A DNA stretch of 64,000 nt from contig NZ_JAQITD010000012.1 of assembly GCF_028618555.1 (NCBI RefSeq), positions 1-64,000 of the forward strand, given 5' to 3'. Every line of letters starts with the position of its first letter. Position 1 is the first letter of the stretch. Made by a program: the position numbers and the translations under genes. The DNA is from Bartonella sp. CM31XJBT. Its GTDB lineage: Bacteria; Pseudomonadota; Alphaproteobacteria; Rhizobiales; Rhizobiaceae. Below the pieces are notes generated by a model. That model ran no database searches. It had not been told where the DNA came from and saw nothing but the letters and a program-made list of their open reading frames with translations. Positions 50,956-61,905 of this stretch are shown one piece after another.

Positions 50956-50984
50956 CTTGATTTATGTATGAGTAATTACCACTT
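50956..50984 (+). promoter_or_regulatory. Possible heat-shock (sigma-32) promoter upstream of lon
   Basis: CTTGAT, a 17-bp spacer, then CCACTT, 80 bp before the lon start. Similar in form to RpoH promoters of this class. Low confidence because the -10 element is imperfect. Confidence 0.3.
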
Positions 50985-51063
50985 CATGTACAGTGAAGAG
51001 CTGAGGTTTTCTAAAGGTGAGCTGGTTGTTGTAGGTAGCTCATAGGCTCCAGAAAGGAGAGTT

Positions 51064-53490
51064 ATGCAATATATTGATGAAAAGACAGATGAAGTAAGAG
51101 ATGGGGTTTATGCTGTTTTACCTCTTCGTGATATTGTTGTCTTCCCCCATATGATTGTTCCACTTTTTGTGGGCCGCGAAAAATCAATTCGTGCTCTTGA
51201 AGAAACGATGGCGGTTGATAAGCAAATACTATTGGTGACACAAAAAAATGCTTCTGATGACGATCCAAAATCAGAGGATATTTATCATATTGGTACATTT
51301 GCTAATATTCTTCAACTTTTAAAGCTTCCTGATGGTACTGTAAAGGTTTTGGTTGAAGGAACTGCACGTGCAAAAATTAGTCAATTTGCTTTAAGTGAAG
51401 GTTATCATCAGGCTTTTGCAACTGTTACAGAAGAACCTAGAGAGAGTGATGTTGAGATTGAAGCTCTTTCAAGGTCAGTGATTGCTTATTTTGAAAACTA
51501 TGTAAAGCTTAATAAAAAAATCTCTCCTGAAGTTGTGAATGCGATTGGCCAGCTTGATAATCCTTCTAAGCTTGCCGATACGATTGCTTCTCATTTGATG
51601 ATTAAACTTGCAGAAAAGCAAGAAATATTAGAGCTCTTACCTGTGCGGGCCCGTCTTGAACGTGTTTTGTCCTTCATGGAAGGAGAAATTTCTGTTTTGC
51701 AGGTTGAAAAACGTATTCGTTCGCATGTTAAACGGCAAATGGAAAAAAACCAACGAGAATATTATCTCAATGAGCAGATGAAGGCTATTCAAAAAGAGTT
51801 AGGAGCAGGTGATGATAGCCGAGATGAACTCTCTGAATTAGAAGAACGTATCAAGAATACAAAACTATCCAAGGAAGCGCAGGAAAAAGCTGGAGCAGAA
51901 TTGAGAAAATTACGGAATATGTCTCCTATGTCTGCAGAAGCGACAGTTGTACGTAACTATCTTGATTGGTTATTAGCAATGCCTTGGGGTAAAAAATCTA
52001 AGATTAAAAACAATTTAGATTTTGCTGAAAAGGTCATGAATAATGAACATTTTGGTCTTGAAAAAGTTAAGGAGCGAATTATTGAATATTTGGCCGTACA
52101 AAGTCGCGCGTCAAAGATAAAAGGTCCCATTATTTGTTTGTTAGGTCCTCCAGGTGTAGGGAAAACATCATTAGCGCGCTCTATTGCAAAGGCAACGGGA
52201 CGTGAGTATGTTCGTATCTCATTGGGAGGTGTCCGAGATGAAGCAGAAATTCGTGGACATCGCCGAACATATATTGGATCGATGCCTGGAAAAATTATCC
52301 AGTCTATGAAAAAAGCAAAAAAATCTAATCCGCTTTTCTTGCTTGATGAAATTGATAAAATGGGCCAAGATTTTCGTGGTGATCCTTCATCCGCTTTATT
52401 AGAAGTTCTTGATCCTGAACAAAATGGTACATTCATTGATCACTATTTGGAAGTTGAATATGATCTTTCTGATGTCATGTTTATCACAACTGCCAATACG
52501 CTTAATATTCCAGGTCCGTTAATGGATCGTATGGAAATTATTCGTATCGCTGGTTATACTGAATGTGAGAAAATGGAAATTGTTAAACAGCATCTTTTAC
52601 CAAAGGCACTAAAAGATCACTGTTTGTCTAAAAAAGAACTCAGTATTTCTGATGGAGCACTAAGGTCAATTATTCAGTTTTATACACGTGAGGCAGGCGT
52701 TCGTAACCTTGAACGTGAACTCATGAAAATTTCCCGCAAATCCGTTACAAAAATTCTCAAAACACATCAAAAATCTGTAAAAGTTACAGAAAGTAATATT
52801 CATGATTTCTTGGGTGTTAAACGTTATCATTACAATCAGATTGAAGGAGAAAATCAAGTTGGTGTTGTAACAGGTCTTGCGTGGACAGAAGTCGGTGGAG
52901 AGTTATTGACCATTGAAGGAGTTATGATGCCCGGCAAAGGTAAGATGACTGTAACTGGAAATTTACGTGATATTATGAAAGAGTCCATTTCAGCGGCCGC
53001 ATCTTATGTGCGTTCTCGTGCTGTTGATTTTGGTATTGAGCCTCCACTTTTTGAAAAACGCGATATCCATGTTCATGTTCCAGAGGGGGCGACACCAAAA
53101 GATGGTCCCTCTGCTGGGATTGCAATGGTGACAGCAATTGTGTCGGTCCTTACAGGAGTAGCTGTGCATAAAGATATTGCAATGACTGGTGAAATTACTT
53201 TACGTGGACGCGTTTTACCCATTGGTGGATTAAAAGAAAAACTCTTAGCAGCTCTTCGAGGAGGGATAAAAAAAGTACTTATTCCTGAAGAAAATGCAAA
53301 AGATTTGGTTGATATTCCTGATGATGTCAAAAATAATATGGAAATTATTCCGGTAAATCATGTGAGTGAAGTTTTGAAACACGCTTTGGTTCGTTTTCCA
53401 GATACTATTGAATGGAAAGAACCCTCTACAGTGGCTGTCCCAATCCGGTCAGAGAGCAGTGATAGTGACGGAATACAGATTGCGCACTGA
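51064..53490 (+). CDS. lon: ATP-dependent protease La
   Basis: 808 residues: an N-terminal substrate-binding domain (about 15-205), a coiled coil, the AAA+ domain with Walker A GPPGVGKTS and Walker B PLFLLDEIDKM, and the C-terminal peptidase with the catalytic Ser in PKDGPSAGIAM and Lys in GGLKEKLLAA. Lon removes damaged and regulatory proteins. AAAGGAG precedes ATG 51064. Confidence 0.97.
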   Translation: MQYIDEKTDEVRDGVYAVLPLRDIVVFPHMIVPLFVGREKSIRALEETMAVDKQILLVTQKNASDDDPKSEDIYHIGTFANILQLLKLPDGTVKVLVEGTARAKISQFALSEGYHQAFATVTEEPRESDVEIEALSRSVIAYFENYVKLNKKISPEVVNAIGQLDNPSKLADTIASHLMIKLAEKQEILELLPVRARLERVLSFMEGEISVLQVEKRIRSHVKRQMEKNQREYYLNEQMKAIQKELGAGDDSRDELSELEERIKNTKLSKEAQEKAGAELRKLRNMSPMSAEATVVRNYLDWLLAMPWGKKSKIKNNLDFAEKVMNNEHFGLEKVKERIIEYLAVQSRASKIKGPIICLLGPPGVGKTSLARSIAKATGREYVRISLGGVRDEAEIRGHRRTYIGSMPGKIIQSMKKAKKSNPLFLLDEIDKMGQDFRGDPSSALLEVLDPEQNGTFIDHYLEVEYDLSDVMFITTANTLNIPGPLMDRMEIIRIAGYTECEKMEIVKQHLLPKALKDHCLSKKELSISDGALRSIIQFYTREAGVRNLERELMKISRKSVTKILKTHQKSVKVTESNIHDFLGVKRYHYNQIEGENQVGVVTGLAWTEVGGELLTIEGVMMPGKGKMTVTGNLRDIMKESISAAASYVRSRAVDFGIEPPLFEKRDIHVHVPEGATPKDGPSAGIAMVTAIVSVLTGVAVHKDIAMTGEITLRGRVLPIGGLKEKLLAALRGGIKKVLIPEENAKDLVDIPDDVKNNMEIIPVNHVSEVLKHALVRFPDTIEWKEPSTVAVPIRSESSDSDGIQIAH

Positions 53491-53672
53491 TTCACTTATC
53501 TCATTTATAACGGCATTTTTTAGGTGGCAGAAGGCGTTGTTGAGGTTATTATTTTGTTTTTTGTTGGAAAAAGTGAAAAATTCCGTGAATAACTGTGATT
53601 ATTGCTAAAAAAACAATGTTTTGGATAAAAATAAGACTTCTGTTTGCTGTACTTTTCAATAAACTGACCAAT

Positions 53673-53691
53673 AACATGATTAAGTCATGTT
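53673..53691. promoter_or_regulatory. Inverted repeat upstream of the HU gene, operator candidate
   Basis: AACATGA-TTAAG-TCATGTT, 7-bp perfect arms with a 5-bp spacer, ending 28 bp before ATG 53720. The position between promoter and start fits a repressor site or a leader hairpin. Confidence 0.4.
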
Positions 53692-53719
53692 CAGGTAATA
53701 TAGGGAAAGGAAATATTTT

Positions 53720-53998
53720 ATGAATAAAAGTGAATTGGTTAGCTCCGTTGCTGAAAAGGCAGGTGTTTCGAAAGCGCAAGCTGGTGCTGTTGTTGATGCT
53801 TTTATGGCTTCTGTAACAGAAGCTTTAGCTTCAGGGGGAGATGTTCGTCTTCCAGGTTTTGGCACTTTTGAAGTTTCTCATCGTGCTGCAACAAAGGGGC
53901 GTAATCCTTCAACTGGTGCTGAAATCGATATTCCAGCACGTTCTGTACCCAAATTTTCTGCAGGAAAAAGCCTTAAAGAAGCAGTTAATAAAAAATAA
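53720..53998 (+). CDS. hup: DNA-binding protein HU
   Basis: 92 residues, standard HU length. Dimeric nucleoid protein that bends DNA. The beta-arm region carries [31 protein letters not shown], with the Pro that intercalates into DNA, after the N-terminal helices [20 protein letters not shown]. An AGGAAA precedes ATG 53720. A strong terminator follows at 54012. It comes after lon, as in many proteobacteria. Confidence 0.96.
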   Translation: MNKSELVSSVAEKAGVSKAQAGAVVDAFMASVTEALASGGDVRLPGFGTFEVSHRAATKGRNPSTGAEIDIPARSVPKFSAGKSLKEAVNKK

Positions 53999-54011
53999 TT
54001 TAAGCTACATT

Positions 54012-54046
54012 AAAAAAACCCGATTTATTTATAAGCGGGTTTTTTT
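54012..54046 (+). terminator. Intrinsic terminator of the HU gene
   Basis: AAAAAAACCCG (54012-54022) pairs exactly with CGGGTTTTTTT (54036-54046); the right arm ends in the T-run. A classic rho-independent terminator. Confidence 0.9.
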
Positions 54047-54384
54047 AACACATGTGTTATGCGCATTTTTCATATAAAACTTTGAGATCTTTGCGATACT
54101 TTTTATTTTCATGTATTGCTGGTATTTTTGAAAATGATTTTAAGTTTTGTATAAAATACTGTCAGCTTAAAATATATTGTTTTTAGTCATTTTCAATGAA
54201 ATATTGCACCGTATTAATTGAGCACTGGTATGGCTTATAAAATGTAATATTAACTTTTATTACGCTGAAGTGTTACGGTATTTATTTCAAAACAAGATCC
54301 GTAAATAATATGAGGCGGAAAACTCTGTAAAGTCCATAAAAGTTATTATATATCACCATTTACGCTTAATAAAAGTGCATGTTG

Positions 54385-54556
54385 GTGCCACCGTGCTATC
54401 TATTTTCTTAGTTCCTATAATGTTGCGACTAGCCCCAGATATCTGAGACGAGTGCATAAGGGATAGTTTTATTCTTTTACTCTTATACGCCAACCTTGCT
54501 TGTGACACACCAAGAGGATAATTTTATTGATTTATTAGAGAGCCTGAAATGAAAGA
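54385..54556. repeat. Dispersed intergenic repeat, copy D
   Basis: Shows the far-left blocks (GGTGCCACCGTGCTATCTATTT, AATGTTGCGACTAGC) shared with copy C, then GTGCATAAGGGATAGTTTTATTC, CTTATACGCCAA, CTTGCTTGTGACACACCAAG and AGCCTGAAATGAAAG. It is about 170 bp and among the longest copies. Confidence 0.6.
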
Positions 54557-54597
54557 ATCTTTTGATATTCAGATTTGGTTTTCAATATTGTGATTTT

Positions 54598-54726
54598 TCT
54601 TGGCATTTGAGAGGGGAGAGATAGCTCCAGCTCTATCCTACAAATATTTTTTCCATATCTTTATTTCACTTGTGATATGCAAGCGAGTATTTTTCCTTCA
54701 TCATACAAGAGTTAAAATGAGAGAAC
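54598..54726. repeat. Dispersed intergenic repeat, copy E
   Basis: TTCTTGGCATTTGAGA, then CACTTGTGATATGCAAG, then a GTTAAAATGAGAGAA end. It lies directly after copy D in the same orientation, so this gap holds a tandem pair. Confidence 0.5.
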
Positions 54727-55099
54727 ATCACAAATTTTGAGGGAGGAAGTTACAAAACAGAAAAATTACTCTTATAAAATAATATACATTACGTAATATA
54801 AAAACTATTAATAAAGATAGTACAGTATTACGTGTGTATTTTTCATCTATTTTTTTGATTATTCATAATATATTTATATGATTATTTTTTTTAGTCATTA
54901 AATCATATTAAATTGTTTATAGCGGTAAAGGTTTTTTATAGCCAAAAGTTATTTCACAGCACCTACATAATTGAATAAATGATGAAATGTAGGTAGTATT
55001 TATTGATTGGAGGAGACAGTCTTTAAAAGGCTTTAGAATGATTTTTTCACGAGAGTCATAAAGATCTATTCAGTAGGTGAGAGGCGAATCGTATGTTTT

Positions 55100-56512
55100 T
55101 TATAAACAGGAGCTCTTTGATTCTTTATCTGCTAACCACTGAGTACAATCATTGAGAGCTCTCGCTGTTATGGCTTGTTTTTTTACTAATTTTTTTTCTT
55201 TACTTGGTAAGCGTTTCCCTGAATGTTTAATAGAAGCAATAGGGGGAAAAAGTCCGAAATTGATATTCATTGGCTGAAAAGACTGTGTTTCTGCTTTTTC
55301 ATCTATGATGTGTCCCCCCGTAATATGATTCAAAAGGGCTCCGAATGCTGTAGTTTGTGGGGGGAGGCAAGGGGAAATATGATGATATTCGGCAGCAGCA
55401 AAACGTCCAGCAAGAAGCCCTATTGCCGCTGATTCTACATAACCTTCACATCCGGTAATTTGCCCTGCAAAGCGTAGTTGTCTTTTTTGTTTTAAACGAA
55501 GGGTTTGATCAAGAATAATTGGCGAGTTGAGGTAGGTATTGCGGTGAAGACCACCAAGACGCGCAAACTCTGCTTTTTCAAGACCGGGAATCATTCTAAA
55601 AATACGAATTTGTTCACCATATTTCAGTTTTGTTTGAAAGCCGACCATATTATAAAGCGTTCCAAGTTTATTATCTTGGCGTAATTGAACGACAGCATAG
55701 GGTTTAACTGTAGGGTTATGGGCATTAGTTAAGCCCATAGGTTTCATAGGACCATGTCTTAACGTTTCAAGTCCGCGCTCAGCCATAATTTCAATGGGGA
55801 GGCATCCATCAAAATAGGGCGTTTTTTCAAAGTCACGAAACTCTGTTTTTTCAGCATTTTTTAACGCTTCAACGAATGTTTCATATTGTTCTTTGTTGAG
55901 GGGACAATTAAGGTAATCTTTTCCCGTTCCCTCAGGACCAATTTTATCATAGCGAGATTGATACCAACAAATGTTGATATCAATACTGTCGGTATGGATA
56001 ATAGGTGCAATCGCATCAAAAAAAGAAAGAGCTTTTATACCGGTTATTGCTTGTAATTTTTGAGCAAGTGCAGGCGATGTAAGGGGGCCCGTTGCAATGA
56101 CAACATGTTTCCAAGCTTTAGGAATTTCTTGAACTTCTTCACGTTTGATTGTTATAAGGGGGTGGTTTTCGAGTGCTGTCGTAACGGTTTTTGAAAATCC
56201 ATCACGGTCAACAGCAAGAGCACTCCCTGCGGGAACTTTGTTGGCATCAGCAGCTTTCATAATTAACGATTTTGCTAATCGCATTTCAGCATGTAAAAGC
56301 CCTACGGCATTTGTTAATGAATCATCGCAACGAAACGAATTTGAACAAACCAGTTCTGCCAATTTATCGGTTTTATGGGCATCTGATTTTTTTTCGGGTC
56401 GCATTTCATGCAAAACAACAGGAATTCCTGATTGAGCGATTTGCCAGCTCGCTTCACACCCCGCAAGACCGCCACCGATGATATGAATTGGGATATCAAA
56501 TGTCTTTAACAT
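55100..56512 (-). CDS. trmFO: Methylenetetrahydrofolate--tRNA (uracil-5-)-methyltransferase TrmFO
   Basis: 470 residues. A flavoenzyme that methylates U54 in the tRNA T-loop with methylene-THF as carbon donor. The FAD-binding N-terminus [19 protein letters not shown] is followed by LHEMRP and the active segment ELVCSNSFR with the catalytic Cys; the C-terminal [10 protein letters not shown]-like motif reads [11 protein letters not shown]. It stands alone on the minus strand next to tRNA-Leu. Confidence 0.96.
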   Translation of the reverse strand: MLKTFDIPIHIIGGGLAGCEASWQIAQSGIPVVLHEMRPEKKSDAHKTDKLAELVCSNSFRCDDSLTNAVGLLHAEMRLAKSLIMKAADANKVPAGSALAVDRDGFSKTVTTALENHPLITIKREEVQEIPKAWKHVVIATGPLTSPALAQKLQAITGIKALSFFDAIAPIIHTDSIDINICWYQSRYDKIGPEGTGKDYLNCPLNKEQYETFVEALKNAEKTEFRDFEKTPYFDGCLPIEIMAERGLETLRHGPMKPMGLTNAHNPTVKPYAVVQLRQDNKLGTLYNMVGFQTKLKYGEQIRIFRMIPGLEKAEFARLGGLHRNTYLNSPIILDQTLRLKQKRQLRFAGQITGCEGYVESAAIGLLAGRFAAAEYHHISPCLPPQTTAFGALLNHITGGHIIDEKAETQSFQPMNINFGLFPPIASIKHSGKRLPSKEKKLVKKQAITARALNDCTQWLADKESKSSCL

Positions 56513-56646
56513 AATTGACTTTTAGCGTAAGCAGTTATGTATGAAAAGCATAGATTTTGTTTTTTTTAATATATTTGTTTGCTTTTTTTCTGTAATTAAT
56601 GGTATAGAAACGCCGCTTGTATAAGGTTATTAGCTTGTAAGTTTGA

Positions 56647-56729
56647 GCGGATGTGGCGAAATTGGTAGACGCACCAGATTTAGGTTCTGGCGGGAGACCG
56701 TGGGGGTTCGAGTCCCTCCATCCGCACCA
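56647..56729 (+). tRNA. tRNA-Leu (anticodon TAG)
   Basis: 83 nt including an encoded CCA. The acceptor arm GCGGATG pairs with CATCCGC; the anticodon stem CCAGA/TCTGG closes the loop TTTAGGT with anticodon TAG; the variable arm is long, as in class II tRNAs; the T-loop is GGTTCGAGTCC. It reads CUA and probably other CUN leucine codons. Confidence 0.97.
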
Positions 56730-56864
56730 AAGCAATCCCTTAGGTGCTACGGATTTCTACGTGTCTGAAATTCCGCTTCATGGTAAATGTAACACTCGAA
56801 GTGTTAGAATGTAATGATTATTAGAGTGGGTTGATCCCTCTCCTTAGAAAAATGAAGGTGTTTA

Positions 56865-58292
56865 ATGCAGGTTACCGAGACGCTTAATGAAGGACTGAAG
56901 CGCGAAATTAAGATCGTGGTTCCAGCGAAAGATTTAGAAGAAAAGTTGAATGAACGATTGGATGATACCAAGGGAAAAATCAAGCTTAATGGTTTTCGTC
57001 CCGGTAAAGTGCCTAGTGGGCATTTGCGAAAAATGTATGGTAAATCCTTTATGGCGGAGATTCTCAATGAGATACTCAGTGATGCACCCCGTTCTATTTT
57101 AGCAGACCGCAATGAACGTGCAGCGATGCAGCCAAAAATTGATATAGATGAAGATGAAAAAATTCTAGATGGCAAAGCTGATTTTACTTTTAGTTTAAAG
57201 TATGAAGTTTTACCAAAAATTGACATTAAAGATTTTGAACACATTACGGTTATCCGTGAAATTGCAACTGTTCCTGAACAGGATATTGATGATCAAGTCA
57301 AACGCGTCCTTTCTTCTACGCGTAATTATTCCCTAAAAGAGGGGAATTCTGAAGAAGGTGATCGTATTACCATAGATTATCAAGGTAAGCTTGAAGGCGT
57401 TCCATTTGAAGGTGGGGCAGATAGTGATGCACAACTGATTCTTGGGTCAAAACAATTTATTCCTGGTTTTGAAGAGCAATTGGTTGGTGTGAAAGCTGGG
57501 GATGCAAAAACGATTTTTGTTAAATTTCCAGATAATTACAGTGCGGCACATTTGGCGGGACGGGAAGCAGAGTTTGACATTACTATCAAAGCTGTCTTTA
57601 AACCAGATGAATTAAAAATTGATGATGAAGCAGCGCAAAAAGTTGGTTTAGAGTCTCTAGATCGCTTACGTGAGGTCGTTCGTGGGCAGATTGAAAGCCA
57701 ATATGGTTCAGTGACACGTCAAAAAGTTAAGCGTCAAATTCTTGATGCTTTAGATGCTGATTATAATTTTGAGATTCCTGAAGAACTTTTAGAAGTTGAG
57801 TTTAACAATATATGGGCTCAGGTTAATGATGATTTGAAAAAGGCTGGGCGCAGTTTTGAAGATGAAGGTATTACAGAAGAAAAGGCACGGGAGGAATATC
57901 GTGTCCTTGCGCAGCGTCGTGTTCGTCTTGGTTTGGTGCTTTCTGAAATTGGAATGAAGGTTGGTGTTAAAGTTAGTGAGGATGAGCTAAAAGCAGCCGT
58001 TTTTGATCAGGTTCGCCAGTATCCTGGACAAGAGAAAGAGATTATGGATTTTTTCCGTAGGACTCCGGAAGCTGTTGAAAATCTACGTGCTCCGATTTTT
58101 GAAGAAAAGGTCATTGATCATTTATTAGCACAGATAAAAGTCACAGATAAAGAAGTGACGGTTGAAGAGTTGATGAAAGAATATGACGAATCAGATGTTC
58201 CTGAAGAAAAGCCGGCAAAGAAAAAGTCTGCAGTGAAAGAAACGTCTACAGAGAAAAAACCAGCTAAGAAAAAGGCTCCTAAAAAAGCTTAA
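56865..58292 (+). CDS. tig: Trigger factor
   Basis: 475 residues. The ribosome-bound chaperone that meets nascent chains. The N-terminal ribosome-binding domain carries the GFRPGKVP signature (residues about 44-51); the middle FKBP-type isomerase spans about 155-245 ([29 protein letters not shown]); the C-terminal chaperone region ends in a Lys/Ala/Pro-rich tail. A hairpin follows the gene. Confidence 0.96.
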   Translation: MQVTETLNEGLKREIKIVVPAKDLEEKLNERLDDTKGKIKLNGFRPGKVPSGHLRKMYGKSFMAEILNEILSDAPRSILADRNERAAMQPKIDIDEDEKILDGKADFTFSLKYEVLPKIDIKDFEHITVIREIATVPEQDIDDQVKRVLSSTRNYSLKEGNSEEGDRITIDYQGKLEGVPFEGGADSDAQLILGSKQFIPGFEEQLVGVKAGDAKTIFVKFPDNYSAAHLAGREAEFDITIKAVFKPDELKIDDEAAQKVGLESLDRLREVVRGQIESQYGSVTRQKVKRQILDALDADYNFEIPEELLEVEFNNIWAQVNDDLKKAGRSFEDEGITEEKAREEYRVLAQRRVRLGLVLSEIGMKVGVKVSEDELKAAVFDQVRQYPGQEKEIMDFFRRTPEAVENLRAPIFEEKVIDHLLAQIKVTDKEVTVEELMKEYDESDVPEEKPAKKKSAVKETSTEKKPAKKKAPKKA

Positions 58293-58308
58293 TATTTATG
58301 CAAACAGA

Positions 58309-58333
58309 ACAAGCCCGATAGAAACGGGCTTGT
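58309..58333 (+). terminator. Hairpin after trigger factor gene
   Basis: ACAAGCCCG (58309-58317) pairs exactly with CGGGCTTGT (58325-58333) around a 7-nt loop. The following bases are only partly T-rich (GTTGTAAG), so termination strength is uncertain. Confidence 0.6.
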
Positions 58334-58421
58334 GTTGTAAGATTTATGTTCTGGGGTTACACTGAGAGAATGGTTTTAGATAAGCCATGAGTATATTTTA
58401 AATATTGGTAGTGGATTGGCA

Positions 58422-59921
58422 ATGAGCATCATTGATACGCGTACTCCTGATTCTAAGCGTTTTATTTCTGGAGTTACAGGTGATTGGGAAGTCATCATTG
58501 GCATGGAAGTTCATGCGCAAATCATATCAAATTCAAAACTTTTTTCAGGAGCATCAACAAAATTTGGTGCAGAGCCGAACAATCATGTATCACTTATTGA
58601 TGCAGCCATGCCAGGTATGTTGCCTGTTCTTAATCAAGAATGTGTTCGTCAAGCGGTTCGAACGGGGTTAGGATTAAAGGCGCATATTAATTTAAAGTCT
58701 GTTTTTGATCGCAAAAATTATTTTTATCCAGATTTACCGCAGGGGTATCAGATTTCTCAATTTCGCTATCCCATTGTGGGAGAGGGAAAGATTATCATAT
58801 CTGTTGGTCCAGATTCGAATGGCCAATTTGAGGATATTGAAGTGGGAATTGAGAGGTTGCATCTTGAACAGGATGCTGGAAAATCGATGCACGATCAACA
58901 TCCAACGATGTCTTTTGTAGATCTTAATCGTTCTGGTGTTGCTCTTATGGAAATTGTTTCCAAACCTGATATGCGCTCATCAGATGAAGCCAAAGCCTAT
59001 ATGACAAAATTGCGTACGATTGTTCGTTATTTGGGCACTTGCGATGGCAATATGGATGAAGGTTCTATGCGTGCAGATGTCAATGTATCTGTTCGTCGTC
59101 CTGGTGAAGATTTTGGAACGCGCTGTGAAATTAAAAATGTTAATTCTATTCGCTTTATTGGTCAAGCAATTGAGTATGAAGCGCGTCGTCAGATCGCAAT
59201 TTTAGAAGATGGAGGCGTCATAGATCAAGAGACTCGGCTTTTTGATGCCGCTAAAGGTGAAACGCGTTCTATGCGCTCAAAGGAAGAAGCGCATGACTAT
59301 CGTTATTTTCCTGACCCTGATCTTTTACCATTAGAATTTGATCAAGCATTTGTGGATGCTTTGGCAGCAGACTTACCAGAATTGCCTGACGCTATAAAAG
59401 CACGTTTTATTAAGGAAATGGGATTGACAGTGTATGATGCTTCCATTCTTGTGACAGAAAAGGCTATTGCTGATTATTTTGAAGAGGTAGCGCGTGGGCG
59501 TGATGGAAAAATAGTTGCCAATTGGGTGATTAACGACCTTTTAGGGGCTTTAAATAAAGATAATCGTGAGATTGAAGAGTCCCCAGTATCGCCAAATCAA
59601 TTGGGAAGTATTATTGATCTCATAAAAGAAGGAGTTATTTCTGGAAAAATTGCCAAAGATCTTTTTGAGATTATTTGGAATGAGGGGGGTGATGCACGCC
59701 AAATTGTAGAAGAGCGAAATATGAAGCAGGTAACGGATACAAAGGCTATTGAAAGAGCTGTTGATGAGATCGTTGCTAATAATTCTGATAAAGTTGCGCA
59801 AGCAAAGCACAAACCTGCTTTAGCTGGTTGGTTTGTTGGACAGGTAATGAAAGCAACAGGTGGTAAGGCAAATCCCCAAGCTGTTAATGAATTGGTTAAG
59901 ATGAAACTTGGCATAGATTAA
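58422..59921 (+). CDS. gatB: Aspartyl/glutamyl-tRNA amidotransferase subunit B
   Basis: 499 residues from ATG 58422 (in-frame TTG 58416 rejected). GatB is the kinase/amidotransferase part of GatCAB, which converts Glu-tRNA(Gln), and often Asp-tRNA(Asn), to the amidated forms. Signatures: [42 protein letters not shown] and [10 protein letters not shown]; the C-terminal YqeY-like tail ends in NELVKMKLG. gatA and gatC are not in this window, which is normal for the group. Confidence 0.97.
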   Translation: MSIIDTRTPDSKRFISGVTGDWEVIIGMEVHAQIISNSKLFSGASTKFGAEPNNHVSLIDAAMPGMLPVLNQECVRQAVRTGLGLKAHINLKSVFDRKNYFYPDLPQGYQISQFRYPIVGEGKIIISVGPDSNGQFEDIEVGIERLHLEQDAGKSMHDQHPTMSFVDLNRSGVALMEIVSKPDMRSSDEAKAYMTKLRTIVRYLGTCDGNMDEGSMRADVNVSVRRPGEDFGTRCEIKNVNSIRFIGQAIEYEARRQIAILEDGGVIDQETRLFDAAKGETRSMRSKEEAHDYRYFPDPDLLPLEFDQAFVDALAADLPELPDAIKARFIKEMGLTVYDASILVTEKAIADYFEEVARGRDGKIVANWVINDLLGALNKDNREIEESPVSPNQLGSIIDLIKEGVISGKIAKDLFEIIWNEGGDARQIVEERNMKQVTDTKAIERAVDEIVANNSDKVAQAKHKPALAGWFVGQVMKATGGKANPQAVNELVKMKLGID

Positions 59922-60103
59922 ATTTTTATGGGGTGGAGAAGAAGCCATACATATGATATCTTCTTGAAATTAAAGGATAGCACGTTAACCTATCAATTGG
60001 AATTGTAGTTGAATTTACGAGTAACTTTTTCGATAATTTCAATCGTTAATAATTTTATTCCAACGATTAATTTCATGAGCGCACTAAATGAATGGAATAG
60101 CAG

Positions 60104-60502
60104 ATGGCTCGTTTTTTTAAGCAAATCTTCACATGGTGGAATGGCAATACCATTGGTACGCGTTTTTTCACATGGCGCAAAGGTAAGCGGATAGGGGAAG
60201 ATCAATTTGGAAATATATATTATGAAGGAGGACTTCATAAGGATGGTTATCCGCACCGTTGGGTTATCTATAAAGACTATTCTGAGGCCTCTACTATTCC
60301 ACCAGGTTGGCACGGCTGGATTCATCATCGCTGTGAGTGTCCACCAACACAGGAGGATTATCATCCTTATGAATGGGAAAAGCCTCATGTTGCAAATATG
60401 ACAGGAACAAGTGAGGACTATCGACCAAAGGGGGCTATCACCTCCAATGGAGAGCGTTCTTGTGTGCATGAAGATTATGATGCGTGGTCACCTAAAAAAT
60501 AA
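60104..60502 (+). CDS. NDUFA12 family complex I accessory subunit
   Basis: 132 residues homologous to mitochondrial NDUFA12 (B17.2). Conserved stretch: GTRFFTWRKGKRIGEDQFGNIYYE, then HRWVIYKDYSEASTIPPGWHGWIH and the C-terminal YDAWSP. In alphaproteobacteria this protein is a supernumerary subunit of NADH:ubiquinone oxidoreductase on the cytoplasmic arm. DUF2155 follows, as in relatives. Confidence 0.92.
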   Translation: MARFFKQIFTWWNGNTIGTRFFTWRKGKRIGEDQFGNIYYEGGLHKDGYPHRWVIYKDYSEASTIPPGWHGWIHHRCECPPTQEDYHPYEWEKPHVANMTGTSEDYRPKGAITSNGERSCVHEDYDAWSPKK

Positions 60503-60589
60503 CATGTTTTAATGTGCGTGTGTATTTTTGTCTTATTTGACTCTATGTTATGAAAAGAATTATTTTTTTAAGGTGCGATTGATTTTGAT

Positions 60590-61018
60590 ATGATGAGATT
60601 TTTTTTATTGTTAGGGGTGAGGCATTTTTTTTATATTTTTTTAATGGGAATTTTAGTGTTTTTATCCTTAAATAGTGGAGTGCGGGCTGAACGTATTAGC
60701 AATGGAATTGCTGTTTTTGCGGGTCTTGACAAAATCACGGGGCGGACTACACGTTTTGAAGTTACTCTTGGTAAAATTTATCAGTACGGTGCATTACAGG
60801 TAACTCCACGTGCGTGTTATACGAGCTCTAAAGATGAACCCACGCGTACAACAGGTTTTGTTGAAGTCAATGAAGTGACATTAGATAAAAAAATACGGCG
60901 TATTTTTACAGGATGGATGTTTGCGGATAGTCCTGGTTTGAACGCTGTTGAGCATCCTATTTATGATGTATGGTTAAAGGATTGCAAGCAGAATTCTCAA
61001 GATCTTCCTCTTCAATGA
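60590..61018 (+). CDS. DUF2155 domain-containing exported protein
   Basis: 142 residues with an N-terminal signal peptide (about residues 1-33, cleavage near VRA-ER). The mature part has the DUF2155 core: AVFAGLDKITGRTTRFEV, YGALQVTPRACYTSSKDEP, FTGWMFADSPGLNAVEHPIYDVWLKDC. Two cysteines (in ACYTS and KDCKQ) could form a periplasmic disulfide. Function unknown; conserved next to NDUFA12 in alphaproteobacteria, and possibly envelope-related. Confidence 0.88.
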   Translation: MMRFFLLLGVRHFFYIFLMGILVFLSLNSGVRAERISNGIAVFAGLDKITGRTTRFEVTLGKIYQYGALQVTPRACYTSSKDEPTRTTGFVEVNEVTLDKKIRRIFTGWMFADSPGLNAVEHPIYDVWLKDCKQNSQDLPLQ

Positions 61019-61905
61019 TTAGTGTATTATCTATTTATAATACATTGATTTATAATAGTTATTTATCATTTTACAACTTAATAGGAGGTTCAAATTCCTA
61101 TGATTACCTCATTTAAAATTTTTTATATTGAATTGATCCAAACTATTCTCTTGCGCGTTAAAAGTGACGGATGTGTAAATAAGACTGTCTAAGAAAGGAA
61201 TAAAAAACTCCGTCATGAACTGTTTAAATTCAAAGATGCATCATTAGAATAAACATATTTTTTCAGTGTTTCATAAGAGACAGTTCTTGAATTATATCTG
61301 TAAAAGGTTGAAATGAAAGGCTTGTTTATATTTGTTAAAGAGATGAACTGACGCTTTTGCATTTATGAGGGAAACAGACTATCAAGTAAGTAATTCATCA
61401 TGAAACACCAATCGGTATATCTAGAGAACGCCTGTGTTGGTAGTTCTTTTCTCATAGAGATGTCGTTTTTTATTCAAAGAGTAGAAGCAATGCAATCTCT
61501 ATTAATGGAAAAATTGAGATTTAAGATTATTTAAAGTTTATCAATCGAAGTATAGCTTGGTTAAAAAATGCAGTGATCAATATATTTCTAGTAAGAAAAC
61601 AATGTTTATATATTTTTATTATATACCACACTCATAAGTGAGTTTGTCTATTCGTAAGTCCTTGTATATTGCATGATAACTTCACATTTAAGTAAGCAGG
61701 ATACCATTAAGTTTGTAAATCATATTCTTGGTATCCGTGCTTTTTAAAATCTTTTGTATAAAATACACGTGTTTTCATGTAGAGCTATTGAAAATTTAAA
61801 AAGGGGCCTCGAAGAGGCGTTAAAAAGATTTTGTATCACTGGGAGTGGTATATTTATTTTGTATAAAGAATAACCCATTTTCTGAAAAATACGAGATTTT
61901 ATACA
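61019..61905. other. 890-bp gap before rhomboid gene
   Basis: No gene is visible. In relatives aat and accBC often lie in this region, so it may be a deletion scar. It includes a hairpin at 61806-61818 and a weak resemblance to the dispersed repeat near 61268-61320 (CATAAGAGACAGTTC, GGTTGAAATGAAAG). Confidence 0.5.
61806..61818 (-). terminator. GC-rich hairpin, terminator-like on the minus strand
   Basis: GCCTC-GAA-GAGGC is a perfect 5-bp stem. Read on the minus strand it is followed by CCCCTTTTT, which resembles a terminator, but no minus-strand gene lies nearby. It could be a remnant of a lost gene or a leader element of the rhomboid gene. Confidence 0.35.

Larger units (their letters stand above)
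53999..55099. other. 1.1-kb gap after the HU gene
   Basis: After the terminator the stretch has no gene. It carries two adjacent copies of the dispersed repeat (54385-54556 and 54598-54726) and very AT-rich sequence around 54780-54920. Confidence 0.55.

Noticed and set aside
61081-61101. ATAGGA-GGTTCAAAT-TCCTAT, like a tRNA T-arm
   Set aside because: The loop is 9 nt under the best pairing and no acceptor, D or anticodon arm can be found nearby.
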